A stretch of 64,000 nt of DNA from Paenibacillus sp. FSL H8-0079 (GTDB lineage Bacteria; Bacillota; Bacilli; Paenibacillales; Paenibacillaceae), in NCBI RefSeq assembly GCF_037991315.1, contig NZ_CP150300.1:3720001-3784000 (forward strand), written 5' to 3'. The position numbers and the translations under genes were made by a program. Below are positions 53,555 to 61,207 of this stretch, in pieces; positions within the stretch are counted from its first letter, which is position 1, and every line of letters begins with the position of its first letter. A model generated the notes under the pieces. The model was not told the DNA's origin and searched no databases. It saw only the letters and a program-made list of their open reading frames with translations.

Positions 53555-53977
53555 TTAATATACTTCCGGACAGTCTTCGCCTGAAGGACTGAAGAAACAA
53601 TGCGCTTTAAAACGTCCTGTATTTTGCTGGTCATACCACGTTGCCGGACACTCGGCCACAGGTCGGAAGAACCACAATGAATTGCTGGCTGGCCAGAAAC
53701 GCTCTCCATTGATCACCCGTTGTGCCAGACGAATCTCGGACTGTCTTGCCCGCTGGTAGAAGTAACCCTTCTGTGTGGACTCATAGCCTCCTGGATTCTG
53801 GAATACCATACGATTGATGTCGCGAATATCCTTAAAGTCCAGACAATCTACCAGTACCCGGTTCACACTTACATTGCCCACAAGCAACATACCCTGTTCG
53901 CCGTCACCTTCAGCCTCCGCCCTCATCAGCCTAGCCAATAGCTTGACGTCCTCTGAGTTGGCTTTAATAACAGCCAT
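53555..53977 (-). CDS. cwlJ: Spore cortex-lytic enzyme CwlJ
   Basis: 140 aa (B. subtilis CwlJ 142). Hydrolase_2 (SleB/CwlJ) fold: LARLMRAEAEGDGEQGMLLV near residue 14 contains the catalytic Glu, then GNVSVNRVLVDCLDF and NGERFWPASNSLWFFRP. It hydrolyses spore cortex during Ca-dipicolinate-triggered germination and works with GerQ, its downstream neighbour. ATG 53977 has GGGAGG 9 bases before it; a longer open frame to 54262 has no such signal. Confidence 0.95.
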   Translation of the reverse strand: MAVIKANSEDVKLLARLMRAEAEGDGEQGMLLVGNVSVNRVLVDCLDFKDIRDINRMVFQNPGGYESTQKGYFYQRARQSEIRLAQRVINGERFWPASNSLWFFRPVAECPATWYDQQNTGRFKAHCFFSPSGEDCPEVY

Positions 53978-54066
53978 ATTCTGTTTCCTCCCTTGTTTCA
54001 GCTGTTCATCTCCGTACATCGTATTGTGCAGGAGCCCATTCGGTGACACGATTCCATCTTTTTTCC

Positions 54067-54103
54067 ATAAAAAAAAGCCCGGAACCTCACCCAAGGTGAA
54101 GTC
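54067..54103 (-). terminator. Terminator after the tandem-barrel protein gene
   Basis: TCACC/GGTGA core stem with flanking pairs (54081-54103), followed on the minus strand by a run of eight T. Confidence 0.7.
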
Positions 54104-54137
54104 CCAAAGCAACTTATTTCTTATATTACTCGCCTGT

Positions 54138-55883
54138 TCAGGGCTTGGCTTCAATCCAATAATCATAGGCATGTACAATATTGCCCTGGTACGCCTGATA
54201 TTCGGCCAGCAGATCGGGAAGCTTAGCAAGCTGAAGTTCCATCTCCGCTGCCCCCTTCTCATAAAATGAAATATGAGGACCTTCGTGGTTCTCCTTCATT
54301 TCTACCGAAATCATCAACCTTTTCCCTAAACGATCGGCGATCTCCATCTCCTGACTCACAACAGCAGCGATCCCATTGGAACCTTCGGCGTTGTTACGGA
54401 AAGCCATCAGTGACACATGATCGAGTGTACCAATCATAAATTCCGTCACAGACATGTCTTTACCCGGCAGCGGGAAGGTATCCAGCCATATGGCAAGATC
54501 TGCACTTGTTTCGAGATCACTGTCCTTCTTCGTTTCTTCCTGGAAAAATGTAATGTTCGCAGCCCATTCGGTCAACAGGGTATTCCGATTGTTCTCCCAG
54601 TCCGGCAAGGTATAAGGCTCAATATCCAGATGGATGCCTTGAAATTGTTCATCCGGCTCAGATTCAGCATTATAATTTTTCACATAATCAATCAAGCGCT
54701 GAATCCTTGGACGATTTTCCTTCTTGCCCCAGATCGGGTGTCCACCCATCGCATGAATTTCAATACCTTGAGCTCTGGCTCGTTTCACAAAACTGCGGTA
54801 ACTGGAATAGGGTTGATCCAGATCCAAGCGGACATACAACCAGTTAATATTTTGCTCTCTCGCAAACGCTAAGATGTGCTCCCCTCCGTCGTTCGTCACC
54901 TGAGAGGCCTCCCAGATATACGTTCCCCGAATCTCTGGCTGGTTGGATGGAATCTCCGGTGATGGCAGTTCCGACGGCTCCAGTTGTCCCCAGTATACAA
55001 TGTCATGTACAGCAGAACCGGCGTAGGAAGTATGCTCGCTGAATGCGGAAGCAACTTCTTCAATAACACTTTCCAGCTGCGCTGCCCCTTTACCGGCAAA
55101 TGTCGTGAACTCCTCGCCAGGCATGGGCTTGGTATTCAACCCAACCGTGACGCTCGCATTGCTGGCATCAGCCCAGTTCAGTTCCTGTTCAATTAAACGT
55201 ATGATGCCATTGTTTCCTTGCGCATTATCACGGTAAGCTAGTAAAGTGACATGATCCACTTGTTCAATAAACCAACGTGACAATGGTTCGTTATCTGCAT
55301 CCTCAGAAGTTCTATTCCCTGTGACGGTGTACGAATCCAGCCAAAATGGCAGGTCAACATTCACAGCAACAGCGCCACCCTGTCTCACTTGCTCAAATAA
55401 CAGATTCATATTGGCCACCCAGGATTGAACCAATGGCTTGGCATCTTCTTTCCAGGCTGGTAACACGTAGGGCTTGATATCCAGATGTATGGCATCAAAT
55501 CGCTCATTGGGCTCAGCTGCCTGATTGTAGTCACTTACCCACGAGGCTAACCTAAGCATGGGGCCTTCACGCCCACTGACCGCCCAGGATGGATCGCCTC
55601 CCAGCGCTTCAACCGCAATACCTGCACGGCTTGCTTTGGCTATAAACGTCTGGTATACCTCCTTGGACAGCGTCATGTCTACATTCACGTACAGCCTGTT
55701 TATCTTATGTTTAGCTGCATTGGCCAGCAGCTCATCTCCGTTGCTAACAGACTGCGCCTGCCATACCCAGGCCGCCCGTATATCCGCGCCGTCTGCTTCA
55801 GCAGGTGACTCATTCCCTATCATTATCATCCCTCCGATCAGCAGTAACAGCCAAAATACCTTCCGGGATTGTTTCCCGAACAT
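54138..55883 (-). CDS. Secreted protein with two tandem TIM-barrel-like halves
   Basis: 581 aa. Signal peptide about 1-31 (VFWLLLLIGGMIMI). Residues about 35-300 and 318-580 are two versions of one domain: RAAWVWQAQSVSNGDELLAN against RGTYIWEASQVTNDGGEHIL, INRLYVNVDM against INWLYVRLDL, FDAIHLDIKPYVLPAW against FQGIHLDIEPYTLPDW, DHVTLLAYRDNAQGNNGI against DHVSLMAFRNNAEGSNGI. The LDIxPY strand resembles the catalytic DxE-type strand of glycosidase barrels; the first half has Lys137 where the second has Glu422. Substrate unknown. Upstream of cwlJ but separated from it by a terminator. GGAGGGAG precedes the ATG. Confidence 0.8.
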   Translation of the reverse strand: MFGKQSRKVFWLLLLIGGMIMIGNESPAEADGADIRAAWVWQAQSVSNGDELLANAAKHKINRLYVNVDMTLSKEVYQTFIAKASRAGIAVEALGGDPSWAVSGREGPMLRLASWVSDYNQAAEPNERFDAIHLDIKPYVLPAWKEDAKPLVQSWVANMNLLFEQVRQGGAVAVNVDLPFWLDSYTVTGNRTSEDADNEPLSRWFIEQVDHVTLLAYRDNAQGNNGIIRLIEQELNWADASNASVTVGLNTKPMPGEEFTTFAGKGAAQLESVIEEVASAFSEHTSYAGSAVHDIVYWGQLEPSELPSPEIPSNQPEIRGTYIWEASQVTNDGGEHILAFAREQNINWLYVRLDLDQPYSSYRSFVKRARAQGIEIHAMGGHPIWGKKENRPRIQRLIDYVKNYNAESEPDEQFQGIHLDIEPYTLPDWENNRNTLLTEWAANITFFQEETKKDSDLETSADLAIWLDTFPLPGKDMSVTEFMIGTLDHVSLMAFRNNAEGSNGIAAVVSQEMEIADRLGKRLMISVEMKENHEGPHISFYEKGAAEMELQLAKLPDLLAEYQAYQGNIVHAYDYWIEAKP

Positions 55884-55949
55884 ATACTCCCTCCATTCCT
55901 CTACTGTTGTAAAATCACATTTATTATAGCAACCGAGTTATTAAAAACA

Positions 55950-55980
55950 AATAAGCCCAAGTGCTTAACTTGGGCTTATT
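55950..55980. terminator. Terminator after the SDR gene
   Basis: AATAAGCCCAAGT and ACTTGGGCTTATT, a perfect 13-base stem with GCTTA loop; the minus strand continues TGTTTTT. Confidence 0.85.
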
Positions 55981-56027
55981 ACTCTTATATTGGGACAGCG
56001 CAGGGCTCGCCCGGCTCGATCCCGGTT

Positions 56028-56777
56028 CTAGTCCTCATATATCATTTTTCGGGTCATGCCTCCATCAATAACGAGGTTGGTCCCTGTGACAAAGGTATTG
56101 CTTGGGTCAGATAAATATAGACAAGCACGGGAGATATCCGAAGGAATACCCACACGACCGGAGGGATGCTGTTCATGATCCTCCTTTTTCAGTTTCTCCA
56201 CGTCTCCTGTCTCAATCCATCCCGGACTGATACAATTGACCCGAATTTGGTCTTTGCCCAGTGAGACCGCCAGCGCATGCGTCAGAGCTACAATCGCACC
56301 TTTGGATGCGGCATAGGCTTCGGTATCAGGCTCAGACATCAGTGCACGGGTAGAAGCCATATTGATAATGGCACCGCCGTGTTCATTGCTTTTCATATGT
56401 TTGGCTGCTTCCCGACTCGCCAAAAAGCAACTTCTCACATTGGTATTGAGTACATCGTCCCATTCTTCCAGCGTTAGCTCATAGGGTGATTTCCATTTTG
56501 CAAGTCCTGCGTTGTTCACCAGAACATCAATTTGTTTGAATTCCTCCACGGTAGTTCGAAAAAGATTCGTAATATCCTGCTCGCTCCGAACATCACATTG
56601 AACAAAGATGGCTTCTCCGCCTTCATTGCGAATGGAAGCTGCGGCAGCCGCACCCTCCGCTTCCTTATGGTCAGCAAGTACGACTTTAGCCCCGGCGACC
56701 GCATAAGCCTCGGCCACACTGCGTCCTATTCCCTGAGCGGCACCGGTTACAACAACGACCTGATCTGTAAATGACAT
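56028..56777 (-). CDS. Short-chain dehydrogenase/reductase (classical SDR)
   Basis: 249 aa NAD(P)-dependent oxidoreductase. Cofactor loop VVVTGAAQGIGRSVAEAYAV (TGxxxGIG) at residues 8-27, acidic ADHKE after strand 2 (suggests NAD rather than NADP), VLVNNAGLAKWK near 87, catalytic Ser in INMASTRALM and YAASKG near 155. The second ATG (MSFTDQ) is used: GGAGG is 8 bases before it and 2 from the first. Substrate unknown; glucose dehydrogenase-like or sugar-alcohol dehydrogenases are the nearest style. Confidence 0.88.
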   Translation of the reverse strand: MSFTDQVVVVTGAAQGIGRSVAEAYAVAGAKVVLADHKEAEGAAAAASIRNEGGEAIFVQCDVRSEQDITNLFRTTVEEFKQIDVLVNNAGLAKWKSPYELTLEEWDDVLNTNVRSCFLASREAAKHMKSNEHGGAIINMASTRALMSEPDTEAYAASKGAIVALTHALAVSLGKDQIRVNCISPGWIETGDVEKLKKEDHEQHPSGRVGIPSDISRACLYLSDPSNTFVTGTNLVIDGGMTRKMIYED

Positions 56778-56884
56778 ATTCATTTCCTCCTCTATGGTAA
56801 TGATCCTGCGATCAAAATTTCATTAAGCCTCTCCTTATATAAAAACACGTTAGGCCCATTAAGAAACGCTTGTCCAGCAAATAA

Positions 56885-56917
56885 TCAAAAAAAGCTCACG
56901 CCATCCTGGCGCAAGCT
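56885..56917 (-). terminator. Terminator of the DUF2500-type gene
   Basis: AGCT..CGCCA and TGGCG..AGCT stem (56893-56917); the minus strand continues TTTTTT. Confidence 0.8.
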
Positions 56918-56924
56918 GCTCGGT

Positions 56925-57317
56925 TTAACCGCGTAGGCGTTCGGAATATAAGCGATTATATCGCTCGAAGCCTATGTAACGCGTTCCTTTGAACGAGAGC
57001 CGTCCTTCATCCCCCTCAGCGCACAAACCATACTCTTCGCCATTGACTTTGAATTCGAGCCGATCTCCACTCTCTACTTCAAAGGTGACGTAATATAAGG
57101 TTCGTGCTGTACTGCCTGGTTCGGATTGCGACTGACTCGTCTTCATCCGTCTGCTGGTGATTCTTGAAGGTACGGTCAACAGTGGCTCTGAGTTGTTACG
57201 CCCCCACTTCCATACTTCTTTTCCCATCGACAGAAGGACTATACCTATAAGCAGAACAAATACAACCGGAAAGACGGTTCCAAACAAATCAAACATCCAG
57301 GATGATTCAATGCCCAT
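56925..57317 (-). CDS. DUF2500-like membrane protein
   Basis: 130 aa. One N-terminal membrane segment (FDLFGTVFPVVFVLLIGIVL, residues about 9-28), then a soluble tail with TARTLYYVTFEVESGDRLEF, FKVNGEEYGLCAEGDEGRLS and FKGTRYIGFER, a pattern known from DUF2500 proteins. ATG 57317 has GGAGG 7 bases upstream. Function unknown; the tail probably faces the cytoplasm or cell surface as a small beta domain. Confidence 0.75.
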   Translation of the reverse strand: MGIESSWMFDLFGTVFPVVFVLLIGIVLLSMGKEVWKWGRNNSEPLLTVPSRITSRRMKTSQSQSEPGSTARTLYYVTFEVESGDRLEFKVNGEEYGLCAEGDEGRLSFKGTRYIGFERYNRLYSERLRG

Positions 57318-57427
57318 GTCTCTCCCTCCGTTCATACAACTTAGGACAGCCGGAGTCTTGACCCGTCTCCTGTAATGTATATGCGGACGTACACAGAACT
57401 TGTTAACCCGATTAAATATTTGAGCAA

Positions 57428-58021
57428 TTAAATCTGCACTGGATGTACGACGATATATGAGTTTTGACAAAAAGGTAACCAAGATCTCCATAACGCGTTC
57501 AGTTCACTAATGCTGATTTTTCGATTGTAATATTCTTTATCACAATTCATCTTGTGATCTAACGATTCAGCCAAGTAAAAATGCGTTTCATCATAGCCAA
57601 CGACGGGAACAAAATGCAAATAACGTTGTTTGGGATGTACTCTAATAAATATAATAACGGGTACCCCTTGGCTAATCTGCTTCTTCAACGTATTCACATT
57701 CCCACGTAAGTACATTGCCTGATATCCAAGCTTTCTGAAAAAAACAACGACCGCTTTGGGATATACCGTCCCATCCAGTAATTTGCGAGGATAGGTTTCA
57801 TAGAGCTTTGTCCCGTTGGACTCCACCCCGAAATGTCTCAAGACGAACGCACTGGAAAATGCAGCGCATTCATAGTTTTTCTGAATATCCAATCGATTGG
57901 GAGATTGAATATAATAAGTGCTTGGCACCTTGACGGTGTACATCCGATCTATCTTGGGAAAACTGAAATAAAGGGAGATCACCCAGAGGATAATCAACCA
58001 AAGTAATACATTGAGAAACAA
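57428..58021 (-). CDS. C39-like membrane-anchored cysteine peptidase family protein
   Basis: 197 aa. N-terminal membrane anchor (FLNVLLWLIILWVISLYFSF). The extracytoplasmic part has YECAAFSSAFVLRHFG with the candidate catalytic Cys, GVPVIIFIRVHPKQRYLHFV with the candidate His, and VVGYDETHFYLAESLD, as in peptidase C39-like (papain fold) proteins. The start is TTG at 58021, 7 bases after GGAGG. It overlaps nothing, and there is no bacteriocin transporter nearby, so a bacteriocin-processing role is not supported. Confidence 0.75.
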   Translation of the reverse strand: MFLNVLLWLIILWVISLYFSFPKIDRMYTVKVPSTYYIQSPNRLDIQKNYECAAFSSAFVLRHFGVESNGTKLYETYPRKLLDGTVYPKAVVVFFRKLGYQAMYLRGNVNTLKKQISQGVPVIIFIRVHPKQRYLHFVPVVGYDETHFYLAESLDHKMNCDKEYYNRKISISELNALWRSWLPFCQNSYIVVHPVQI

Positions 58022-58062
58022 TACGTGACCTCCTTCACTTCATCCTGATGTCTTTTAGGTGT

Positions 58063-58557
58063 TCATTCCTCGCACCAGTTTTTTAGAACCCATTCTTTAA
58101 TCTGTTCAGCTACTCCCTCTGCTGTAAGTTCTGTCGTATCAATTGTCGGCATTTCCGGAGCAAATGCAGTTTTCGAATTTTGGATTAACCAGTTGGCAAA
58201 ATTCTTGTGATCTTCGATCGAGTTCTCATCCCATCCCCGTGACTTCAACCTCGCTTCACGTGTGACATCATTACAATGTAAGTTCATATATAGAATCCGA
58301 TCAAATCGATCTTTGTAATCGGACGATGCAATGTTTTCCGGTACCATCGTTCCACATAAAACAGTCCCTCGTCCACTTAGCGATATGCTATACGCAATCC
58401 TCAACCAATTTTCTTTGGCAATCTGCCAATCCACGTTATCGATGATATCCATATCAAAGACATCAAAATCCGGAAGTAAATTGCGAACAAGCGCAGAGAC
58501 CGTCGTTTTTCCCGTTCCACTTGCGCCTGTCACTATAAATAAAGGTAATTTGTTCAT
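58063..58557 (-). CDS. P-loop small-molecule kinase-like protein
   Basis: 164 aa. Walker A loop FIVTGASGTGKTTVSALV at residues 7-24, a DMDIIDN motif near 36, and lid-type Arg residues (REARLKSRGWDE) near 100, as in small nucleoside or antibiotic kinase-like P-loop proteins. Cytoplasmic. No substrate can be named. Opens the AT-richer right end of the window. Confidence 0.75.
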   Translation of the reverse strand: MNKLPLFIVTGASGTGKTTVSALVRNLLPDFDVFDMDIIDNVDWQIAKENWLRIAYSISLSGRGTVLCGTMVPENIASSDYKDRFDRILYMNLHCNDVTREARLKSRGWDENSIEDHKNFANWLIQNSKTAFAPEMPTIDTTELTAEGVAEQIKEWVLKNWCEE

Positions 58558-58605
58558 GTGAGTCCTCCAATAAATAAGTCAGTTTCTAACGTTTTCTCGC
58601 TTTAA

Positions 58606-58702
58606 TCACAGTTGACAATCAGCTAAGATTAACTCACCCTGACAAAAGTCTGGAGATACCGCATACCAAGATTCATCAACTATCTCCAGAACATCACTTG
58701 TT
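58606..58702 (-). pseudogene. Possible C-terminal coding relic between the kinase and NUDIX genes
   Basis: In the gap after the NUDIX stop one minus-strand frame reads DVLEIVDESWYAVSPDF then CQGELILADCQL and stop (58608-58606), with a protein-like residue mix and no start of its own. It overlaps the NUDIX 3' end in another frame. Could be the tail of a lost gene, or of a frameshifted NUDIX gene. Confidence 0.3.
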
Positions 58703-59116
58703 ACCTTCGTTGAAATATGTAATCTCATTTCCAGTAAGTAAGCTTTTAAAGCCGTTCTTGTAATAAGGCATAAGCTCATCTGCCTGTGCTATATCCAACC
58801 ATGCTATCTCAGAAATTTCGTCCGGTCTTGATATCTCTTCTCTCCCTCCGACGATTTCGGCTCTGAATGTGATAAAAATGGCATGTTCCTTGATTTCTTC
58901 AAATTTACACTCATTGATTGCTACAATGCCATGAACTGTAACATCAAGTCCTGTTTCTTCATGGGCTTCCCGAATTGCTGCTTGTTCCCATGATTCATCG
59001 GGTTCAACAGCTCCGCCAGGCAGCGACCAGCTTGAACGTCCTACATTTCTTACCGCAAGTACTTTAGATTTGGATGAATTCGTTAGTAATGAGTAAACTA
59101 CATCGACTCGTTTCAT
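58694..59116 (-). CDS. NUDIX hydrolase
   Basis: 140 aa. NUDIX box GGAVEPDESWEQAAIREAHEETGLDV (residues about 34-59) keeps the REAHEETG metal-binding Glu residues. Hydrolyses a nucleoside-diphosphate-linked compound; the substrate is unknown. The start MKRVDVVYSLLT follows AGGAAGG; an alternative ATG lies 17 codons upstream without a ribosome site. Not closely similar to the NUDIX gene at 59768. Confidence 0.85.
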   Translation of the reverse strand: MKRVDVVYSLLTNSSKSKVLAVRNVGRSSWSLPGGAVEPDESWEQAAIREAHEETGLDVTVHGIVAINECKFEEIKEHAIFITFRAEIVGGREEISRPDEISEIAWLDIAQADELMPYYKNGFKSLLTGNEITYFNEGNK

Positions 59117-59184
59117 TGTTTGAACTTCCTTCCTGGAATTGACCTTCAAATCTTTTTCGTTCATCATGACTACTTAGAACCTGC

Positions 59185-59685
59185 CTAACTTATCAATTTT
59201 TTGTTATTTTCTATTGATTGTTCTTCTATATATTTTTTAATAATCATTTCTCCTTCAGTTGAATTCAAAAATTCTCTTATCTCATTCCCTTTTGATTTTT
59301 CCAGCGAAGTAGATTCTTCTCTTTCAGTTTTAAATCCAAGTAACATTATTGCTATTCCTAGGCTAATTAAAGTGAAAAAATCACTATAAGTATTCACCTC
59401 TTTAACAGAGATAGCGACCTTTATATTAGGCAAAACGATGATAGCCATCACTGCACATCCAAGAAACAATGGGCGAAAATTAAATAAAATCTTGCTTAGT
59501 TTCAAACCGTTACTTGCCATTATTCTTTTAATCACAAATTCCATTAAGTCATATAGGATAAGAAAAAATGCTGCTATGGATATGTATAACAACCACTTAC
59601 CAGTCACATTAATATAAGGAGTTAGTCTTAAGATTGATAAAATAATGAAGCTAACTCCAGCCACCTTAGTGAAGGTTGCGTTCAA
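59185..59685 (-). CDS. Small multi-pass membrane protein, unknown
   Basis: 166 aa with about four membrane segments (VAGVSFIILSILRL; WLLYISIAAFFLILYDLMEF; PLFLGCAVMAIIVLPNI; FFTLISLGIAIMLLGF) and a charged C-terminal tail (KTEREESTSLEKSKGNEIRE). Not recognised. The start is TTG at 59685, preceded by AGGGGGAATT; the longer frame lacks a ribosome site. Markedly AT-rich compared with the puc region. Confidence 0.55.
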   Translation of the reverse strand: MNATFTKVAGVSFIILSILRLTPYINVTGKWLLYISIAAFFLILYDLMEFVIKRIMASNGLKLSKILFNFRPLFLGCAVMAIIVLPNIKVAISVKEVNTYSDFFTLISLGIAIMLLGFKTEREESTSLEKSKGNEIREFLNSTEGEMIIKKYIEEQSIENNKKLIS

Positions 59686-59767
59686 TGTAATTCCCCCTAT
59701 TGTAGTTTTGGTCAATTAACAAATACTTATAAAACATTTAGATGAGGATACGCTTCTAGTGAAGCTT

Positions 59768-60193
59768 TTAAATATTGTTTTTATCACTAAACTCAATACA
59801 AAAAGGTTGCAGCTCAGGCTTTAAACAGTACTCTATCCTTTCTCTGAAGTTTTTCCATTCGACTTTTAAAATTGCTTCTTCGATTGGAAAGAAACCAGAA
59901 TCTAAACTCTCTGATGATGTGGTTAATTCTCCTCCTATTGGTTTTGCTAAAAATAACGTGTTGCATATTGAATTTTCGATATTTTGAAATATTCCACAGA
60001 ATTTGATGATTTCAATGTCGATTCCGGACTCTTCTTTCGTTTCTCTGATCGCAGCTTGACTTAAAGATTCCCCCTCTTCTACTTGACCACCTGGCATTTC
60101 CCATCCTCTTCCTGGTCCTCTAATAAGTAATAATTCGTTTTTTTCGTTTATGACGATTGCAGCGGCAGATACGATATGTTTTGGAGGGCTCAT
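59768..60193 (-). CDS. NUDIX hydrolase
   Basis: 141 aa. NUDIX box PGGQVEEGESLSQAAIRETK then EESGIDIE (residues about 33-60), all key Glu present, preceded by LLLIRGPGRGWEMP as in MutT-like proteins. Substrate unknown. The start MSPPKHIV has AAGGAGT upstream and lies only 4 bases from the stop of the SMI1/KNR4 gene, so the two are probably cotranscribed. Confidence 0.85.
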   Translation of the reverse strand: MSPPKHIVSAAAIVINEKNELLLIRGPGRGWEMPGGQVEEGESLSQAAIRETKEESGIDIEIIKFCGIFQNIENSICNTLFLAKPIGGELTTSSESLDSGFFPIEEAILKVEWKNFRERIEYCLKPELQPFCIEFSDKNNI

Positions 60194-60197
60194 TATT

Positions 60198-60833
60198 TTA
60201 CTCCTTCTTTGACAAAGCAAGTGTATAGTTCTTGCCATCATAGTTATTCACATTTTCAATGTGTCCTTGTAAATGCCTATAATAACGTTCAGAACTTTCA
60301 TTATTCCAATTCCAGAAGTGCGCACCATTACATATAATCAATCTTTCAAACCATCTCTCAAAATTCATATCTACCTTAATTGCGCTATCAACGAATAACA
60401 TTTCAGTCCAATACAAATAGCTAGAAAATCGATCAATACATTCATTCGTATTTAAAAAAAGCATATCTCCATTATCCGAACCTATTGGAATCCAACCCTG
60501 CGGTATCATGCTAACATAATCATAATCAATGTATACCTGCCGAATCATGTTTAAGCTATACAACTGGATCCCACCTCCATAAAAGGGATGCTCGAATAAA
60601 TCTGCTCCATTATGACTTAGTAAAAAAGCTTTATAGTCCCAAGGAATAACTAAATTAAACTCTTCAAATAAAGAATCGATCTCCTGATTTGATGAACCCG
60701 GATAAAACGTAAATTTTGCAGGCTCACTGTAACCAGTTGAACCTTGTATTAATAATGAATTATTACTATCTAATCTTTTCTTCAACCCCTCTAGAGTTAA
60801 CTCAACTATATTGAAAACTTCCGAAGATTCCAT
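60198..60833 (-). CDS. SMI1/KNR4-family protein
   Basis: 211 aa. SMI1/KNR4 (SUKH) fold features: SSNQEIDSLFEEFNLVIPWD then YKAFLLSHNGADLF near residue 55, and GWIPIGSDNGDMLFLNTNE near 120. In bacteria this fold is common among immunity proteins of polymorphic toxins, but no toxin gene is beside it. The second ATG (MESSEVF) is chosen, 9 bases after AAAGG. Followed within 4 bases by a NUDIX gene. Confidence 0.75.
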   Translation of the reverse strand: MESSEVFNIVELTLEGLKKRLDSNNSLLIQGSTGYSEPAKFTFYPGSSNQEIDSLFEEFNLVIPWDYKAFLLSHNGADLFEHPFYGGGIQLYSLNMIRQVYIDYDYVSMIPQGWIPIGSDNGDMLFLNTNECIDRFSSYLYWTEMLFVDSAIKVDMNFERWFERLIICNGAHFWNWNNESSERYYRHLQGHIENVNNYDGKNYTLALSKKE

Positions 60834-60886
60834 AAAATTCATCCTTTCTACTATTTCCCGCCCTTTTAGATAAAGCCCTCTATAAA

Positions 60887-61144
60887 CTATTCCTTATGCC
60901 AATAGAACGTATAGTGTGAATACTGTTGAAAACCTAATGAAGTATAGAAAGTACTATCAGAAATAACATATGCTTTTCAGCACCTAAAGAGTTGCCGATA
61001 ACATTTCCTTTTGCTTACTCATCGTATAGTCATCAACAGGTACAGGTCCTTAATATGACGACGGTTATCTGAGGAAATTTCAATCAAGAAATCACATACT
61101 TGTTCATAATAAGACTCATCGAAATTTCTAAAGTCAATTTTCAT
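60887..61144 (-). pseudogene. Decayed GNAT acetyltransferase
   Basis: ATG 61144 with GGAGGATAAAA upstream opens a GNAT-like start, MKIDFRNFDESYYEQVCDFL and IEISSDNRRHI, but stops at TGA 61021. The C-terminal part follows in the same frame: AYVISDSTFYTSLGFQQYSH and YTFYWHKE to TAG 60887, with another stop between, and the words IGNSLGAEK in a different frame. The middle, with the acetyl-CoA loop, is missing. So both ends survive but most of the core has been deleted. Confidence 0.7.
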
Positions 61145-61207
61145 TTTTATCCTCCACAAATTACAATTGATTGTTACGTCAAAAGAATAATAACGTTGCT
61201 TACGGCT

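Noticed and set aside
57428..58021. A bacteriocin-processing C39 peptidase system
   Set aside because: The protein is only a short membrane-anchored C39-like domain; no ABC transporter domain, double-glycine leader peptide or immunity gene is adjacent.
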